A stretch of 64,000 nt of DNA, from contig JAKUDP010000001.1 of assembly GCA_022570795.1 (NCBI GenBank), forward strand, positions 2,542,001 through 2,606,000, read 5' to 3'. The DNA is from Sphaerulina vaccinii. Taxonomy: Eukaryota; Ascomycota; Dothideomycetes; Mycosphaerellales; Mycosphaerellaceae. The notes under the pieces were generated by a model that was not told the origin of the DNA, made no database searches, and was given only the letters and a program-made list of their open reading frames with translations. The translations under genes and the position numbers were made by a program. Of this stretch, positions 28,908-39,356 are shown piece after piece (the stretch's first letter is position 1; every line of letters starts with the position of its first letter).

Positions 28908-30302
28908 ATGGCTACTGCCCAAGTTTTGAGATCAGGTCCGCTGGGCCAGCCCGATATCGACTATGCTCCGGACCTTGACAAGTATCTTGCCCGTGTGGCT
29001 CGCCGACAGCAGACCGAAAAGCTTCAGAACGAGCTACCAGACGGCTATCCTTCCGAGCTGAAGTCTGATCTTGTCTGGGATGGTAGCACGATTGCCAAGG
29101 AGTACAACTTTGTGTATGAGCTCAATTTTGAAGAGCTGCAGGAGATTGAGGAGGCTCTAGTGCACTTCAAATGTATGTTATAGCACCAATCACCCACGTA
29201 TTTGCTGCCACCATACTGACTCTTGATATAGCTCTCAATTTACCCCTCGGCTTCATCAGCCAAGAGACATTCCCTCTTCCAAAGCTACACGCTGGTCTCC
29301 GTGCGATATCCGACGAAGTCCACAACAGACGCGGCTTCAAAGTCCTACGAGGTCTGCCTTTCGACAAGCACACTCGCGAGGAGAATGTGATCATCTACGC
29401 TGGGGTCTCTAGCCATGTTGCACCTATCAGAGGACGCCAAGATCACCAGTTCGAGGGCAAGCCTGCGGACGTCGTTCTGGCTCACATTAAGGATCTAAGC
29501 TCTGTAGTGGATGCCACGAAGATAGGGGCACCTGCATACACGACCGACAAGCAAGTGTTTCACACTGATGCTGGAGATGTCATCGCTCTAGCTTGCCTTG
29601 AGACTGCTGCAGAAGGTGGCGAAAGCAAGTTGTCCAGCTCCTGGACTGTCTATAATGAGCTTGCACGAACTAGACCAGACCTTATTCGGACTCTAGCTGA
29701 GCCGTGGGCGAACGAGAAGTGAATCGACGTCCCATCCATGAGTTTCGACTTGTACTGACGACAGAGCCCAGCTTCAGTGGCAAAGGCGACAGATATACTC
29801 TACGACCTCTACTCCACTATCAGCCCAAGACAGCATCTACGCCCGAACGGCTGATCATTCAATATGCTCGTCGGACCTTTACAGGCTACTGGGGTTTGCC
29901 TCGATCTTCAGACATACCACCCATCACAGAAGCTCAAGCCGAAGCTCTCGATACTTTGCATTTCCTCGCTGAGAAACATGCTGTATCGCTAGGCTTTAGA
30001 AAAGGAGACGTGCAATACGCTAACAACTTGAGCATCTTCCATGCGAGAGATGGATTCAAGGATAGTCCTGAGCAGCAGTGAGCATATCTCACGTACCTCT
30101 ATTCTGTGTTTGGTCACTGACAGCTAGAAGACGCCACCTCATACGCCTCTGGCTTCGCGATCCTGAGCACGCTTGGCCCACACCAGAGTCTCTGAAGTCT
30201 AGATGGGCACTGTACGATGGTGTGACTGCAGAGAACTCGGTATTTCCTCTTGAGCCTAGAATTCGGAGTGCGAGTGCTGGGAATAGCAAGCCGTTGGAGT
30301 AG
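28908..30302 (+). CDS. TauD/TfdA-type Fe(II)/2-oxoglutarate dioxygenase
   Basis: Four exons (28908-29172, 29232-29718, 29772-30077, 30128-30302) encode 410 residues. Splicing of the 53-bp intron at 29719-29771 removes an in-frame TGA and restores a continuous frame. The iron-binding His-x-Asp is in QVFHTDAGD. The distal His is likely in NNLSIFHARDGF, and the 2-oxoglutarate-binding Arg is in RRHLIRLWLRDP. The earlier segment FKVLRGLPFDKHTREENVIIYAG is typical of fungal TauD-like proteins. Such enzymes hydroxylate small substrates (taurine-like sulfonates, aryloxyacids, or clavaminate-like secondary metabolites). The substrate is not deducible. The downstream neighbour is an amino-acid permease, a possible but weak functional hint. 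Confidence 0.85.
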
Positions 30303-30924
30303 GATGTTCAGGCTGTCTGGCTTCGACTTATCGACTCCAATCACAATGCTTCGGCTCTTATTTGCTGAGACCGACAGTACCCGCCAGTGCTGATACTGTA
30401 TCAGCCGCTCCTGACTTGAGTTGCTTCTGCGATTCCCAAGATAAGCACGTCTTACAGTAGGTATGCACTCCTGCAATGTTACCTCAGAAACTTCTCTACG
30501 CCACATCGCAATCTGCACGGCAATTTTCATCGAGTTGTGGTATCAAGCCCGCGGACTCCATCGCTCTGCTGCGTTGCGTTCTCCCAACATATATCACGCA
30601 AGCTCAAAAATGATCGACACCAGGATGCCCAAACGAATGGACCGAATACCATTGGCATTTCGAAATGCGACGATCCACCGTCTTGGCTCGTGCTGGGGCG
30701 CATAGCCCATGAGTTCGCACGCGACATGCCCAGGGTGGAGCCCAGCCTTTAAGATGGCGTGCGATGGTGAAATCGGTACAGCATACCTAAAGCTTCGAAA
30801 GGTCAGCAACATGAACTCTATATATGCTGCGGCGAAACAGACGTATGACGGGCTGTACTACACTACTACATACTTCTTACGCCCTACAACATATGTCTTC
30901 TCGGACGACAACACTGCCGCCAGG
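30303..30924. other. Intergenic upstream of the permease gene
   Basis: The permease frame is open upstream from 30709, but the first ATG giving a typical N-terminus is at 30925. Nothing else recognised. Confidence 0.4.
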
Positions 30925-32838
30925 ATGTCCGCACTATTCCGCAATCGCTTCAAGAACGACGACACAAATCGAGGCCCATCAACAGTACAATCCGTAACCG
31001 CATCCGGTAATGTACAAGTTTCAGATGGAGATCTCAAGTACATTGGAGAACAAGGAGGCAATGATGCGCCTGTCGGGTATCAAGAAGCCAGCGGTGCACC
31101 TGTTGAAACACAGAGTCCGCTGGGGTATAGTGTTGGTCCTATCACTATTGTGTTTTTGAATTTGAGTAAGATGGTTGGGACGGGAATATTTTCGACTCGT
31201 GAGTACAAACACTTAACGATAGGGCGGATGGGTAGACTGATAGTGAGCGTTCAGCTGCGAGTATACTGTCTGGTACTGGATCTGTTGGCCTGAGCATGAT
31301 ATTCTGGACCATTGGCTTCTTCACTTCGATCTCCTCCTTATCAGTCTACTTGGAGTATGCAGCGTATTTCCCTTCGAGGTCTGGATCTGAAGTCGCGTAC
31401 CTGGAACAAGCCTATCCCAGGCCGAAATGGTTTTTCCCTACCACTTTCGCCATTCAATCAGTCATCCTCTCGTTCAGTTCAGGCAATGCTGTAGTTATGG
31501 CGAACTACCTGTTCAAGATTGCAGACTATACTGCCAAGGACTGGGAGACTAAAGGACTGGCCATTGGATGCTACACCATCGCGGTCGGATTTGTGATCTT
31601 CAACACGAAATTCTCCTACTGGGCTAGTAACGCCATTGGAGCGATCAAGCTGATCACCCTGATCTTCATCGCTATCGTTGGCCTGGTCGTTCTCGGCGGC
31701 CACACCAGAGTCGAAGATCCCAAGGCAAACTTCCGAACAGCTTTCGAAGGGAGTGCATCTGCATATGGAGTCACTAATGCAATGTATAAAATCATCTTCG
31801 CTTGTAAGTATCGTTCTCCTTCAACACAGTACGAAGCAGCATTGACTGACCTGCAAAACAGATGCCGGCTACGAAAACGCCTTCAACGTTGTCAACGAAG
31901 TCAAGAACCCAGTAAAATCCATCCGAAACAACGGGTTCGGAGCAGTACTTCTCGTTGCGATCCTCTACATTCTAGCCAACGTAGCTTTCTTCTCCGCGAT
32001 TCCCAAAGAAGAAATCCTCGAAGGGAAAACCATTGCAGCAGGACTTCTGTTTACTAAAGTCTTCGGAAACCATGGCGCGGTGCGAGGTCTTAATTTCCTG
32101 ATTGCTTTGAGTTCTTTCGGAAACCTCATCGCCGTTCTGTTAGGGACGAGCAGGATGTTGAGAGAATGTGGAAGGCAAGGGGTTCTACCTTATCCGGCTT
32201 TCTGGGCCTCTACGAAACCTTTTGGTACGCCGGCTGGACCTTATTTGATCAAATGGGTCTTGACTGTCATCGTCATTTTGGCGGTTCCAGCAGGTGATGC
32301 ATTCAGTTTCATTACTGATTTGCAAATTTATCCTTCTTCGTGCTTTAATCTCCTCATGGCTGCTGGGATTTATGTTCTGAGATATCACAGGAAACGTCTT
32401 GGACTGCCGAGACCTACCTTCCGTGCTTGGAACATCGTGCTGGTCTTCAATATCTTCGTTCAGCTTTATCTTATCATCATGCCGTGGTATCCGCCTATCG
32501 GAGGTGCTACGGGAGGAGATGTCAGTTTCTGGTATGGCACATACATCGTGGTTGGTATTTCGATCTTGGTGATTTGTGGGCTGTACTATCTTTTCTGGAT
32601 CATTTGGTTGCCGAAGATCAAAGGATACAAGGTGCGATTGGAGTTGGTCGACCTTGGTAGTGGGGCGCAGACGCATGCTCTCACGAAGGTGCCATATGCT
32701 GAAGTAGAGGAGTGGGATGCCCAGCATGATGCCAATGGTCGAAGATATGATCATGATCGTCGCAGTGAGTTGAGCTTGCAGCAGGACGAGAAGATCACTG
32801 TCCCGGCAGGAGCGAAAGGTGTGCAGGATGTGATCTAG
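30925..32838 (+). CDS. Amino-acid permease, APC superfamily (high-affinity methionine permease-like)
   Basis: Three exons (30925-31198, 31255-31803, 31862-32838) encode 599 residues with about 12 membrane segments. The first intron is placed with its acceptor at 31253-31254 because only that choice restores the hallmark NLSKMVGTGIFSTPASIL across the junction. The second junction creates IIFAYAGYENAFNVVNEVKN, typical of the LAT-like/methionine permease branch (yeast Mup1/Mup3). Transport helices include FGAVLLVAILYILANVAFFS and IVLVFNIFVQLYLIIMPWYP. The hydrophilic N- and C-termini are cytosolic. It would be a plasma-membrane proton-coupled amino-acid importer. Methionine specificity is an inference from family resemblance. 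Confidence 0.88.
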
Positions 32839-32925
32839 ACTCTATGTGTAGTCAGTTGACCTATGCCATACAGGTTGCTGATCAAGCAGCCTTCCTCGAC
32901 TTACGATTCTATTGCCCATTCCTCA

Positions 32926-34806
32926 TCAATCTCCAGTACTTTCCAACCAATTCTTCCAAAACCTCTTAACCTTATTCTGCAACGGCACGTTCTCGAAATC
33001 CGTCAAAACCGTATGTCCAGCACCAGGCACAGCCAGAAACTCATAATCCTTTCCCGCCTTATTCAAAGCATTGACAATCTGATAAGTGTTCGGAGGATCA
33101 ACATTATCATCCAGCTCACCCACCAACAATAAAAGCTGCCCTTTCGTCTCATTCGCATGCACAACATTCGACGCAGCAGCATAAACAGCATCATCAACAG
33201 GCCAACCCATCCACAACTCATTCCTCCACTGTTGATCAAGACGGTTCCCCATGACCCCTGCGTCAACTATAGCAGCAGAATAGAAATCAGAATGCCAAAT
33301 CAGGGCTCCCATTGCTGACTGACCTCCAGTAGAAGCTCCAAATATGCCCACGCCTCCAGATAAGTCCATCCAAGGTCTCTCTGCTGCTGCTGCTGCTTTG
33401 ATCCATGCGATACGATCTGGAAAACCGTCATCTTGGAGATTCTTATAAGCGATGTTCTGGAATTCTCTGCCTCGCCAGTTAGTTCCCATGCCGTCTGCGA
33501 AGACTACTATCACTTCGTGGTCGTCGGCAACTTTCTGAAAGAGGGACATAGTGAATTGACCATCGACAGTTTGCTCTTTTGGACAGTCGAAGCTTTGGGG
33601 AGCATTGTAGACGTTTTCGATTATACGATATTTCTTCTCTTTGTTGAAGTCGCGGGGGCGGACAATGATGCCGTACATAAGTGTCTTACCATCACGACCA
33701 GGTGCAGAAAATCTTTCGGGCGTAGTCCAATTCGTGAAAGAAGTGTACATGGTGCGGTCTGGCTCGAGTTCGCCGATCTTATTGCCTTCGCCATCTCTGA
33801 GGGCTCCTTGGCGAGATAAGTCGACGCGAGACCATGTATCCTCCCATGTAGTATTGTCGGTGTTGAACTTCGCTCGATGGTAGCCATCTGCATCAGCTGT
33901 TAAGACTTTGAAGCTAGTGCCGTCGAAGATCACTCGAGCCACGTGCATATGGTAAGGTTCTTGCTCTTCGATCATTCCCCAGCCTCGCATGTAGATGACT
34001 TGTTCTGTCTCGTCGATTTTCACAGCCTCGTAGACGTTGAAATTTCCACTGGTCACTTGCTTGATTGTGTCCTGACTGTATGAAACACCACGAGATGTGT
34101 CGACGAGATAGACATGTTCCCAGTTATCTCTTTCACTGAGCCATAGCATTTGATCTGTTTGGTTCAGGAAGTACCATGCAAGCTTTTGATGGACATCGAC
34201 CCAGATCTCGCTTGTCTCTTCGACCAAGACTCTCGCATTGCCTGTCATGTCGATCTCTATCATACGCGCGAGCTTGAAGCCTCGCTCATAGTACATGAAG
34301 CGGTACGTCTCGTTTCTGAGGTTCCATGAAGCATCTTCGATAATCCAAGGGTTGTCGATGAAGTCATTAGTGATGACAATTTCTTTCTTCTGGACGAGAT
34401 TGAAGAGCTTTGGTCGAACAAGGGGGAGGTCGTCGCCAGGCTTATCGTATTGGACCTCATGATATAATGGTTTCAGCTGATCAGGAGGGCTCGAATCGAC
34501 CAAGGTCATGGTTCGATCGGTCCCCATCTTGGTAGTCTGGTAGACGATCGCGTACGTGTTGTTTTCGGATCTGTAGATATTGGCTTCATGAAAAGTCATG
34601 TTCTTCGTTCCGCTCGTGGACAGTTGAGTCTCCTTGCCAGCTTCGTCCACCATGAAGATGTTGTAATCCTTCACGATTACCTTCGGGAAGGTAGTCTGTG
34701 TTGCGTTCGCGAAGGCTGGGTCAAATGTATCAAGTCCTCTGATGCCAGATACCTGCGGAGTCAAGACGGCCAAGACCCATAGGACAATCGTACAGAGAGA
34801 TCTCAT
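32926..34806 (-). CDS. Secreted prolyl-oligopeptidase/DPP-IV-like serine peptidase (S9)
   Basis: A single exon codes for 626 residues from the ATG at 34806, chosen because it starts a signal peptide (MRSLCTIVLWVLAVLTPQVSG); the frame extends to 34875. The N-terminal two-thirds is a beta-propeller-like DPP-IV N domain (NNTYAIVYQTTK, MLWLSERDNWEHVYLVD). A C-terminal alpha/beta-hydrolase domain follows. The nucleophile region reads GIFGASTGGQSAMGAL, where S9 enzymes normally have Gly-x-Ser-Tyr-Gly-Gly. The likely Asp is in LLLVGELDDNVDPPNTY and the His in VPGAGHTVLTDF, so a triad is still possible. Many N-glycosylation sequons support secretion. Active peptidase is probable but the altered nucleophile elbow leaves room for changed specificity. 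Confidence 0.83.
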   Translation of the reverse strand: MRSLCTIVLWVLAVLTPQVSGIRGLDTFDPAFANATQTTFPKVIVKDYNIFMVDEAGKETQLSTSGTKNMTFHEANIYRSENNTYAIVYQTTKMGTDRTMTLVDSSPPDQLKPLYHEVQYDKPGDDLPLVRPKLFNLVQKKEIVITNDFIDNPWIIEDASWNLRNETYRFMYYERGFKLARMIEIDMTGNARVLVEETSEIWVDVHQKLAWYFLNQTDQMLWLSERDNWEHVYLVDTSRGVSYSQDTIKQVTSGNFNVYEAVKIDETEQVIYMRGWGMIEEQEPYHMHVARVIFDGTSFKVLTADADGYHRAKFNTDNTTWEDTWSRVDLSRQGALRDGEGNKIGELEPDRTMYTSFTNWTTPERFSAPGRDGKTLMYGIIVRPRDFNKEKKYRIIENVYNAPQSFDCPKEQTVDGQFTMSLFQKVADDHEVIVVFADGMGTNWRGREFQNIAYKNLQDDGFPDRIAWIKAAAAAERPWMDLSGGVGIFGASTGGQSAMGALIWHSDFYSAAIVDAGVMGNRLDQQWRNELWMGWPVDDAVYAAASNVVHANETKGQLLLLVGELDDNVDPPNTYQIVNALNKAGKDYEFLAVPGAGHTVLTDFENVPLQNKVKRFWKNWLESTGD

Positions 34807-35479
34807 TGCTGCGCCTACACAGCGCTCAACGGTACCTCTAAGAAGAATGCTTGTTGCAGGTAGAGCCGTGCACACAACGGGAACAATGAGATCTAGTTAG
34901 TGATCTGATATTTGCATATTCAGAGAGTCGCGGTCACGGCTGGGTGTAACAGCCTTGCGTCTCCTTCCGATCACGATACCTTAAATGGAAAGCGCTGTTC
35001 GCCAACTGTAGTCTGTAGACCTAAAGTTTGATATCCAACATGGCTTGATTGAATTTGACTTCCCTGTACGTCAAAGTTCTGGTTGTGCAGAGCTTATTCA
35101 TAAGCCGCACGATCGCTCCGACAGCATGCAATCATTGCTTGATTGGTCCTGGTCTTGTATGGCATTCTGTACGAATTGGGGCCACGGACGAAGAATACAG
35201 GCATCGCATCTCGCCATCCTGAAGCCACCCAGGAAGCCGTGTATTGCATTGGCAGTCAAGATTGACGTTGCCATAACAGTTGAAGTAGGTTTGGTACGTG
35301 AGAGTGATATCGCGGACAGATGCTGGTTGATGAAAGAATGATGGAGAGGCAAGAGACCACGAAGAACCCCGTCTTGTAGGGAGGCCCAGAGTGGCCAAGC
35401 GCCATAAGTTAGGTTCGACATCCAACTTCAGAATGTGTCTGAATCCGACTGTTTGCGACGATACGAACTTCCACCTTTT
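34807..35479. other. Intergenic, no gene seen
   Basis: This is the promoter side of the S9 peptidase gene, of normal base composition until about 35480, where it grades into the AT-rich block. No supported ORF. Confidence 0.4.
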
Positions 35480-36110
35480 GCGTCGCGTAATACGACATTC
35501 TTAAGGGCCTATGTAACGTATTGTTCTATTGTTCTGCGTACTAGGATTGTCGCAAGTATCTACGAGAAGTGCAATATCGTCGTCGATGCGAAGTCCATTT
35601 TTTGCTTATCCTAGGACTTTATTCTAGGGCAGATTTCAGGCACCGATCGTAGGAATAAGGCACTAATACTTAGAAGCCTTATAACTAGCTAGATACTAGG
35701 CCGATTACTAAGCTTTATAGATCGGTAGGTAGCTATCGTCTACTACTAGGTAATAGAATAATATCCCTATACTACATATAGCTTATACTAGCTTAAACTA
35801 ATTAAATTCTAAATCTAGAAAAATAGTTTATTATTAGTATAGCTCTATAAATAGTATATATATTCTAGTAGAATTATATTTTATTATCTTATTAAGACAC
35901 TACTCTTTAGATATAGCTAGATAGTATAATAAAATAACTTGTTCTAGTAGCTTTAGAATTATTTTTAGTTAACTAGTCTACTTAGCTATTTATAGTATAG
36001 CCTAGGTATAATAGTATATCTACTAGCTACTACCTTATAGTCCTATACTTAGTCTATACGTAGTAAAGATCCTAGCTATATAGCTTTAATAGCGAGCGAG
36101 ATATCTAGGT
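35480..36110. repeat. AT-rich, TA-dinucleotide-rich block (probable RIP-decayed relic)
   Basis: Base composition changes sharply to AT-rich sequence full of TA and CTA/TAG steps (for example TAGCTAGATACTAGG). No ORF of any length runs through it on either strand. TpA excess with few CpG sites is what repeat-induced point mutation leaves in duplicated or transposon DNA. No terminal repeats or transposase remnant can be read by eye, so the parent element is unknown. Confidence 0.65.
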
Positions 36111-36405
36111 TCTAAGAAAATTCCGAGCTCGAGTTCCGGGCAGAACGACTTTTGGCGCTTGGCCACTTTGGAGCTCCGTCGTCTTGGCGCATTTGCGGCA
36201 CTTTTCGTGCCACACGCCACTAAGAGCGGCGATCATAATACTCATCATGAGCAAGCATGAAGACATCTTCCTGCTATCCATCGCCTCGAGCAACACATCG
36301 GTACGCCGTGGCGGGAGCAGTGGAGGACCTACGAAGACAAGCAGGATAGACACACTCCCCTGATGCTTACAATGCAGCCGCATAGTGAACCAAGCCTGGC
36401 ATGAT

Positions 36406-36924
36406 ATGGACAAACATCGAAGTTCGCCAGACATTGAGAATGAAAGGGACATCGTTCAAGTTGGGGTAGATCAAGTCGAGGACCCAGATCAACTGTTCTC
36501 CCCAGCCCCAGGATCCAGACCAGCCAGAAAAGAGCACCTCGAAGAATGGCTCATAGCAAGAACTACCCTCATCTCAGAAGCTGTCGGGCAAGCAGATATA
36601 TACAATCGCCTTTCAGATGAGTATGTCGCGAAAGACTGCATATTCGACTACAACTACGGCACCCATCTGAAAACTAAAGGCGAACACACGAGCTGGATAT
36701 CCAAGGCCCAGGATCAGTACCCGGAGTGGCAGCACATTGTTACCGGAGCTACCGCTGACAACTACTCCGATGGAACCTTTGCTAGCGTTCACATGAAAAC
36801 CAAAGAGACAGGCGTGCAACATGGTGTGAGCACGCCTCATTATGTGGTCTGGGAGTGGAAGAAGCGAAAGGGCAAATGGCGGATTGTCAGGCTCACGGCT
36901 TGTCGTACGCCTCCGATGGGATGA
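36406..36924 (+). CDS. SnoaL/NTF2-like small protein
   Basis: A single exon codes for 172 residues starting at the first true ATG in the frame. After a polar N-terminus, EEWLIARTTLISEAVGQADIYNRLS starts an alpha+beta cone-like pattern: YVAKDCIFDYNYGTHLKTKGEHTSWI, TADNYSDGTFASVHMKTKE and HYVVWEWKKRKGKWRIVRLTA. The helix-then-strand order and the closing Trp-rich strands fit NTF2/SnoaL-like proteins, which range from enzymes to binding proteins. No signal peptide. Function is not assignable. It begins 300 bp after the AT-rich block. Confidence 0.55.
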   Translation: MDKHRSSPDIENERDIVQVGVDQVEDPDQLFSPAPGSRPARKEHLEEWLIARTTLISEAVGQADIYNRLSDEYVAKDCIFDYNYGTHLKTKGEHTSWISKAQDQYPEWQHIVTGATADNYSDGTFASVHMKTKETGVQHGVSTPHYVVWEWKKRKGKWRIVRLTACRTPPMG

Positions 36925-37241
36925 GATGTCTGTCAGGGTAACTCACGAGCATTAATGAGCGACGTCCAGCCGCTTGCACTCTCCGACACAATGACTTTGT
37001 CCAGTCAGCTCAGACTGTGTGAGCATGCTGGCGTACGGACTCTGTTTCAGTGTAACGCAGGCACAGCGTGTGTACTGAATGCCAATCTAGGTTCTTATGT
37101 TACTCAGCTCACGACATGCCTTTCCGGCCAACATCCTTGCCATCCGGCAGTTATGAGTAAGCCAAGAAACAACCAAAGAAGAGCTTTCCCTCGACACTTT
37201 CTACACAATGCTACCAGACAAAGCACAAGCCAGTCCACATC
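36925..37241. other. Intergenic, no gene seen
   Basis: This is a short promoter stretch before the lipocalin-like gene. Only an unsupported plus-strand ORF overlaps it. Confidence 0.35.
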
Positions 37242-37739
37242 ATGGTCTCCTCGCGACATCTCTCAACTCTCCTAGGAGCCTGGAGCATCCTCAATGTCAC
37301 TCGCACGAACAACGGCACATCTGTGAAGGATCCTAACTTCGGCGACAACCCAACCGGAGTCCTCATCTACACTTTACCTGGCTTCATGAGCTTGACCGTG
37401 ACCTCAAATGATGCAGCTTTTCGTCCTGCGAACTTGACTCTACCAGCCTTGCCAACCGATCTAGACCACGAATGGGCAGTCATAGCACAACACTCGCTGG
37501 CATATTCTGGTCCTTTCTACCTAGAACCTGATGAAAAAGAGGCATGTAATGAGACCTTTGGAGTAGTTGTCAATGGGCCGATCGTGGCTAGTACTCTGCC
37601 GAGCTTTGTAGGACAGAGCCTACCGAGACCGTTTGAAGTGCTGGGTGGAGGCGACATGCTGAAGTTCACGACGGAGCTGGGGCCTGGGATTATAGATGTG
37701 TCAATCTGGAAGAAGATGAAGGGAAACATTACAATGTGA
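37242..37739 (+). CDS. Lipocalin-like domain protein
   Basis: A single exon codes for 165 residues. The opening LLGAWSILNVTRTNNGTSV and TGVLIYTLPGFMSLTVTSN match the fungal/bacterial lipocalin-like family (Pfam Lipocalin_5), whose members are often linked to secondary-metabolite or detoxification genes and may bind small hydrophobic ligands. Later strands include HSLAYSGPFYLE and LGPGIIDVSIWKK. No signal peptide is apparent. The neighbour at 36406 is another small ligand-binding-type fold, but the two are not obviously coregulated. Confidence 0.75.
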   Translation: MVSSRHLSTLLGAWSILNVTRTNNGTSVKDPNFGDNPTGVLIYTLPGFMSLTVTSNDAAFRPANLTLPALPTDLDHEWAVIAQHSLAYSGPFYLEPDEKEACNETFGVVVNGPIVASTLPSFVGQSLPRPFEVLGGGDMLKFTTELGPGIIDVSIWKKMKGNITM

Positions 37740-38013
37740 GAACAGGGGGTCGTATGAACAAGAGATGAGGCTGCTGATCCTCAAGCGGCAATGCAGTGCG
37801 AGGATAGTTTGGTGGCGCGCTGTGTCGTTCAGACTCGTCCTTGGCACCATCCTTCGAAAGTCAAAGGTAGTCAGGGCTCCTCTCAGTCTATAAATGAAAG
37901 ACCATGCCCTTGACCACGAGCTGAAGCATGTCCGGTTGAATATCCAGGGCCTTTAATGAGTCTGCAGCTTACTTCACCTGTCATGCACTCGGCTTCCGAA
38001 CCACTGTACCAGC

Positions 38014-38568
38014 ATGATCTCCACCACCGATAGCATCGCACAACATCTCGAAGACATCACAAGAAGAGTCGTCGAAGCAGTCAACAACCGCAACTGGGAC
38101 GCAAACAGTGATCCATGGACCCACTTTGCACGCCATCAAATCGTTCCACTCTGGTGGGAATTATGGCACGACCCGGCTGTATGTGGAGGACATCATCCAA
38201 CTATGAATGGCGGCCGTATACCTGGTGGGAAGTTGAACGATTCTGGACACCACTTCATGGACTTCGAGAGGTATCTGACATGACTGGCCCCAGAATTCTA
38301 TTGTCGCATTGTAGAAGTCAAGACTACCTATGTCAATGCTAAGGATAATATCGCTCTGGTCATGCTGGTGCTTGAGCAGACGGGTATTCCTCCTGGTGTT
38401 ACGCGTTCAAGTGTATGCGAGCTGGACTTTCGAAGGGACAGTGGAGGTAGTTGGCTATGTAAAGAGCTAAGAGAGATTCCGGGGCTTGTTGGCTTTGATG
38501 GTGTGAGTTGCGGACAACTCGATGTGCTGTCTGCAGGCCAAACCGCTTCATCTCAGGCTGACAACTGA
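38014..38568 (+). CDS. Small SnoaL-like protein, intron or nonsense at its centre
   Basis: The frame from the ATG at 38014 (MISTTDSIAQHLEDITRRVV) runs to a TGA at 38281 and then continues in the same frame with EFYCRIVEVKTTYVNAKDNI and IPPGVTRSSVCELDFRRD to a stop at 38566. The second half resembles SnoaL-like fungal proteins (TTYVNAKDN is characteristic). A 78-bp intron at 38216-38293 (GTATAC..CCCCAG with a CTGAC branch point) would remove the stop without changing frame. The alternative is a nonsense mutation in an uninterrupted gene. The middle sequence is poorly conserved either way, so the gene may be degenerate. Confidence 0.45.
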
Positions 38569-38694
38569 ATGTTGATGATGCGTACAGCCAAGAATGAGTG
38601 CGAGAGTGAGATGGTAACGCGATGGCTGCCGATGTTTAATGCCTTCGTCTAACTCATCCTGTCACGCAGCCCTCGCCATGGTTTCTGTCACTCT

Positions 38695-39352
38695 TCACTC
38701 TTCAATCTTCAAAACAACCTCATCCTCACTCTCCAAGCTGAGCGCCAGTCCTAAGTCCCCGACATCGATCCACTCCTTTCCACGAAACAAGTCCTGCTTG
38801 GTACCCTCAAATCCCCAAATCTTCTGCTTCTTCAAACGAATCCTATGCTCATGGCCAACTTCAAGCTGTTCCACAGGATCAGATAATGGACTCATGTCTT
38901 CCAGGTGTCGGTGTGTGGTGAGAGTTGAGACAAAGTTGATCGGTCGTCACCTGCGCCCGAAGAGTGATCTAAATTGTTGTTGGTGAGTGGATACAAGTGG
39001 TAACATAACAGAGTGACCCATGAAATCCTTCGCCCTGGCAAATGCAACCCATCGAGGTGAGCTCGTCTGAATCAATACCATGCTGCACTTCTTTGAGTCG
39101 CCAGCATTCCGCTTCTCTAGAGCCACGACATTCTTCGGCGGCTCTTCATTCAAGTCCCAGGATCGCAGATAGGGTTTTCTCCATCAAGGCTGAGAAGGAG
39201 ACGTAGTAGGCTTGGTCCGGCGCCAGTATAAGCAAAGTTTTTGACAAAACCTCCTCTTGAAAGCACCATGCACTTTGAGACCAAGGCGATGCATTGGTAA
39301 CAAGAAATGGTTCACCTGGTGAGGCTACGAGGTCAACATTGTCGCCATGCAT
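38695..39352 (-). pseudogene. Decayed HET-domain-like gene remnant
   Basis: On the minus strand, a 68-residue ORF (39146-39352) contains SPWSQSAWCFQEEVLSKTLL, like the Trp-x-x-Gln-Glu segment of HET incompatibility domains. Coding-like sequence continues after a frame change (WDLNEEPPKNVVALEKRN), is cut by an in-frame TGA near 38944-38946, then resumes in that frame to 38695 (LFRGKEWIDVGDLGLALSLE). No intact start or complete domain is present. It begins 4 bp past the stop of the cyclin-like gene. Family assignment is tentative. Confidence 0.35.
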
Positions 39353-39356
39353 CTAA

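Noticed and set aside
28908..34806. Biosynthetic gene cluster formed by dioxygenase, permease and S9 peptidase
   Set aside because: There is no backbone enzyme, transcription factor or tailoring set. Neighbouring genes are housekeeping.
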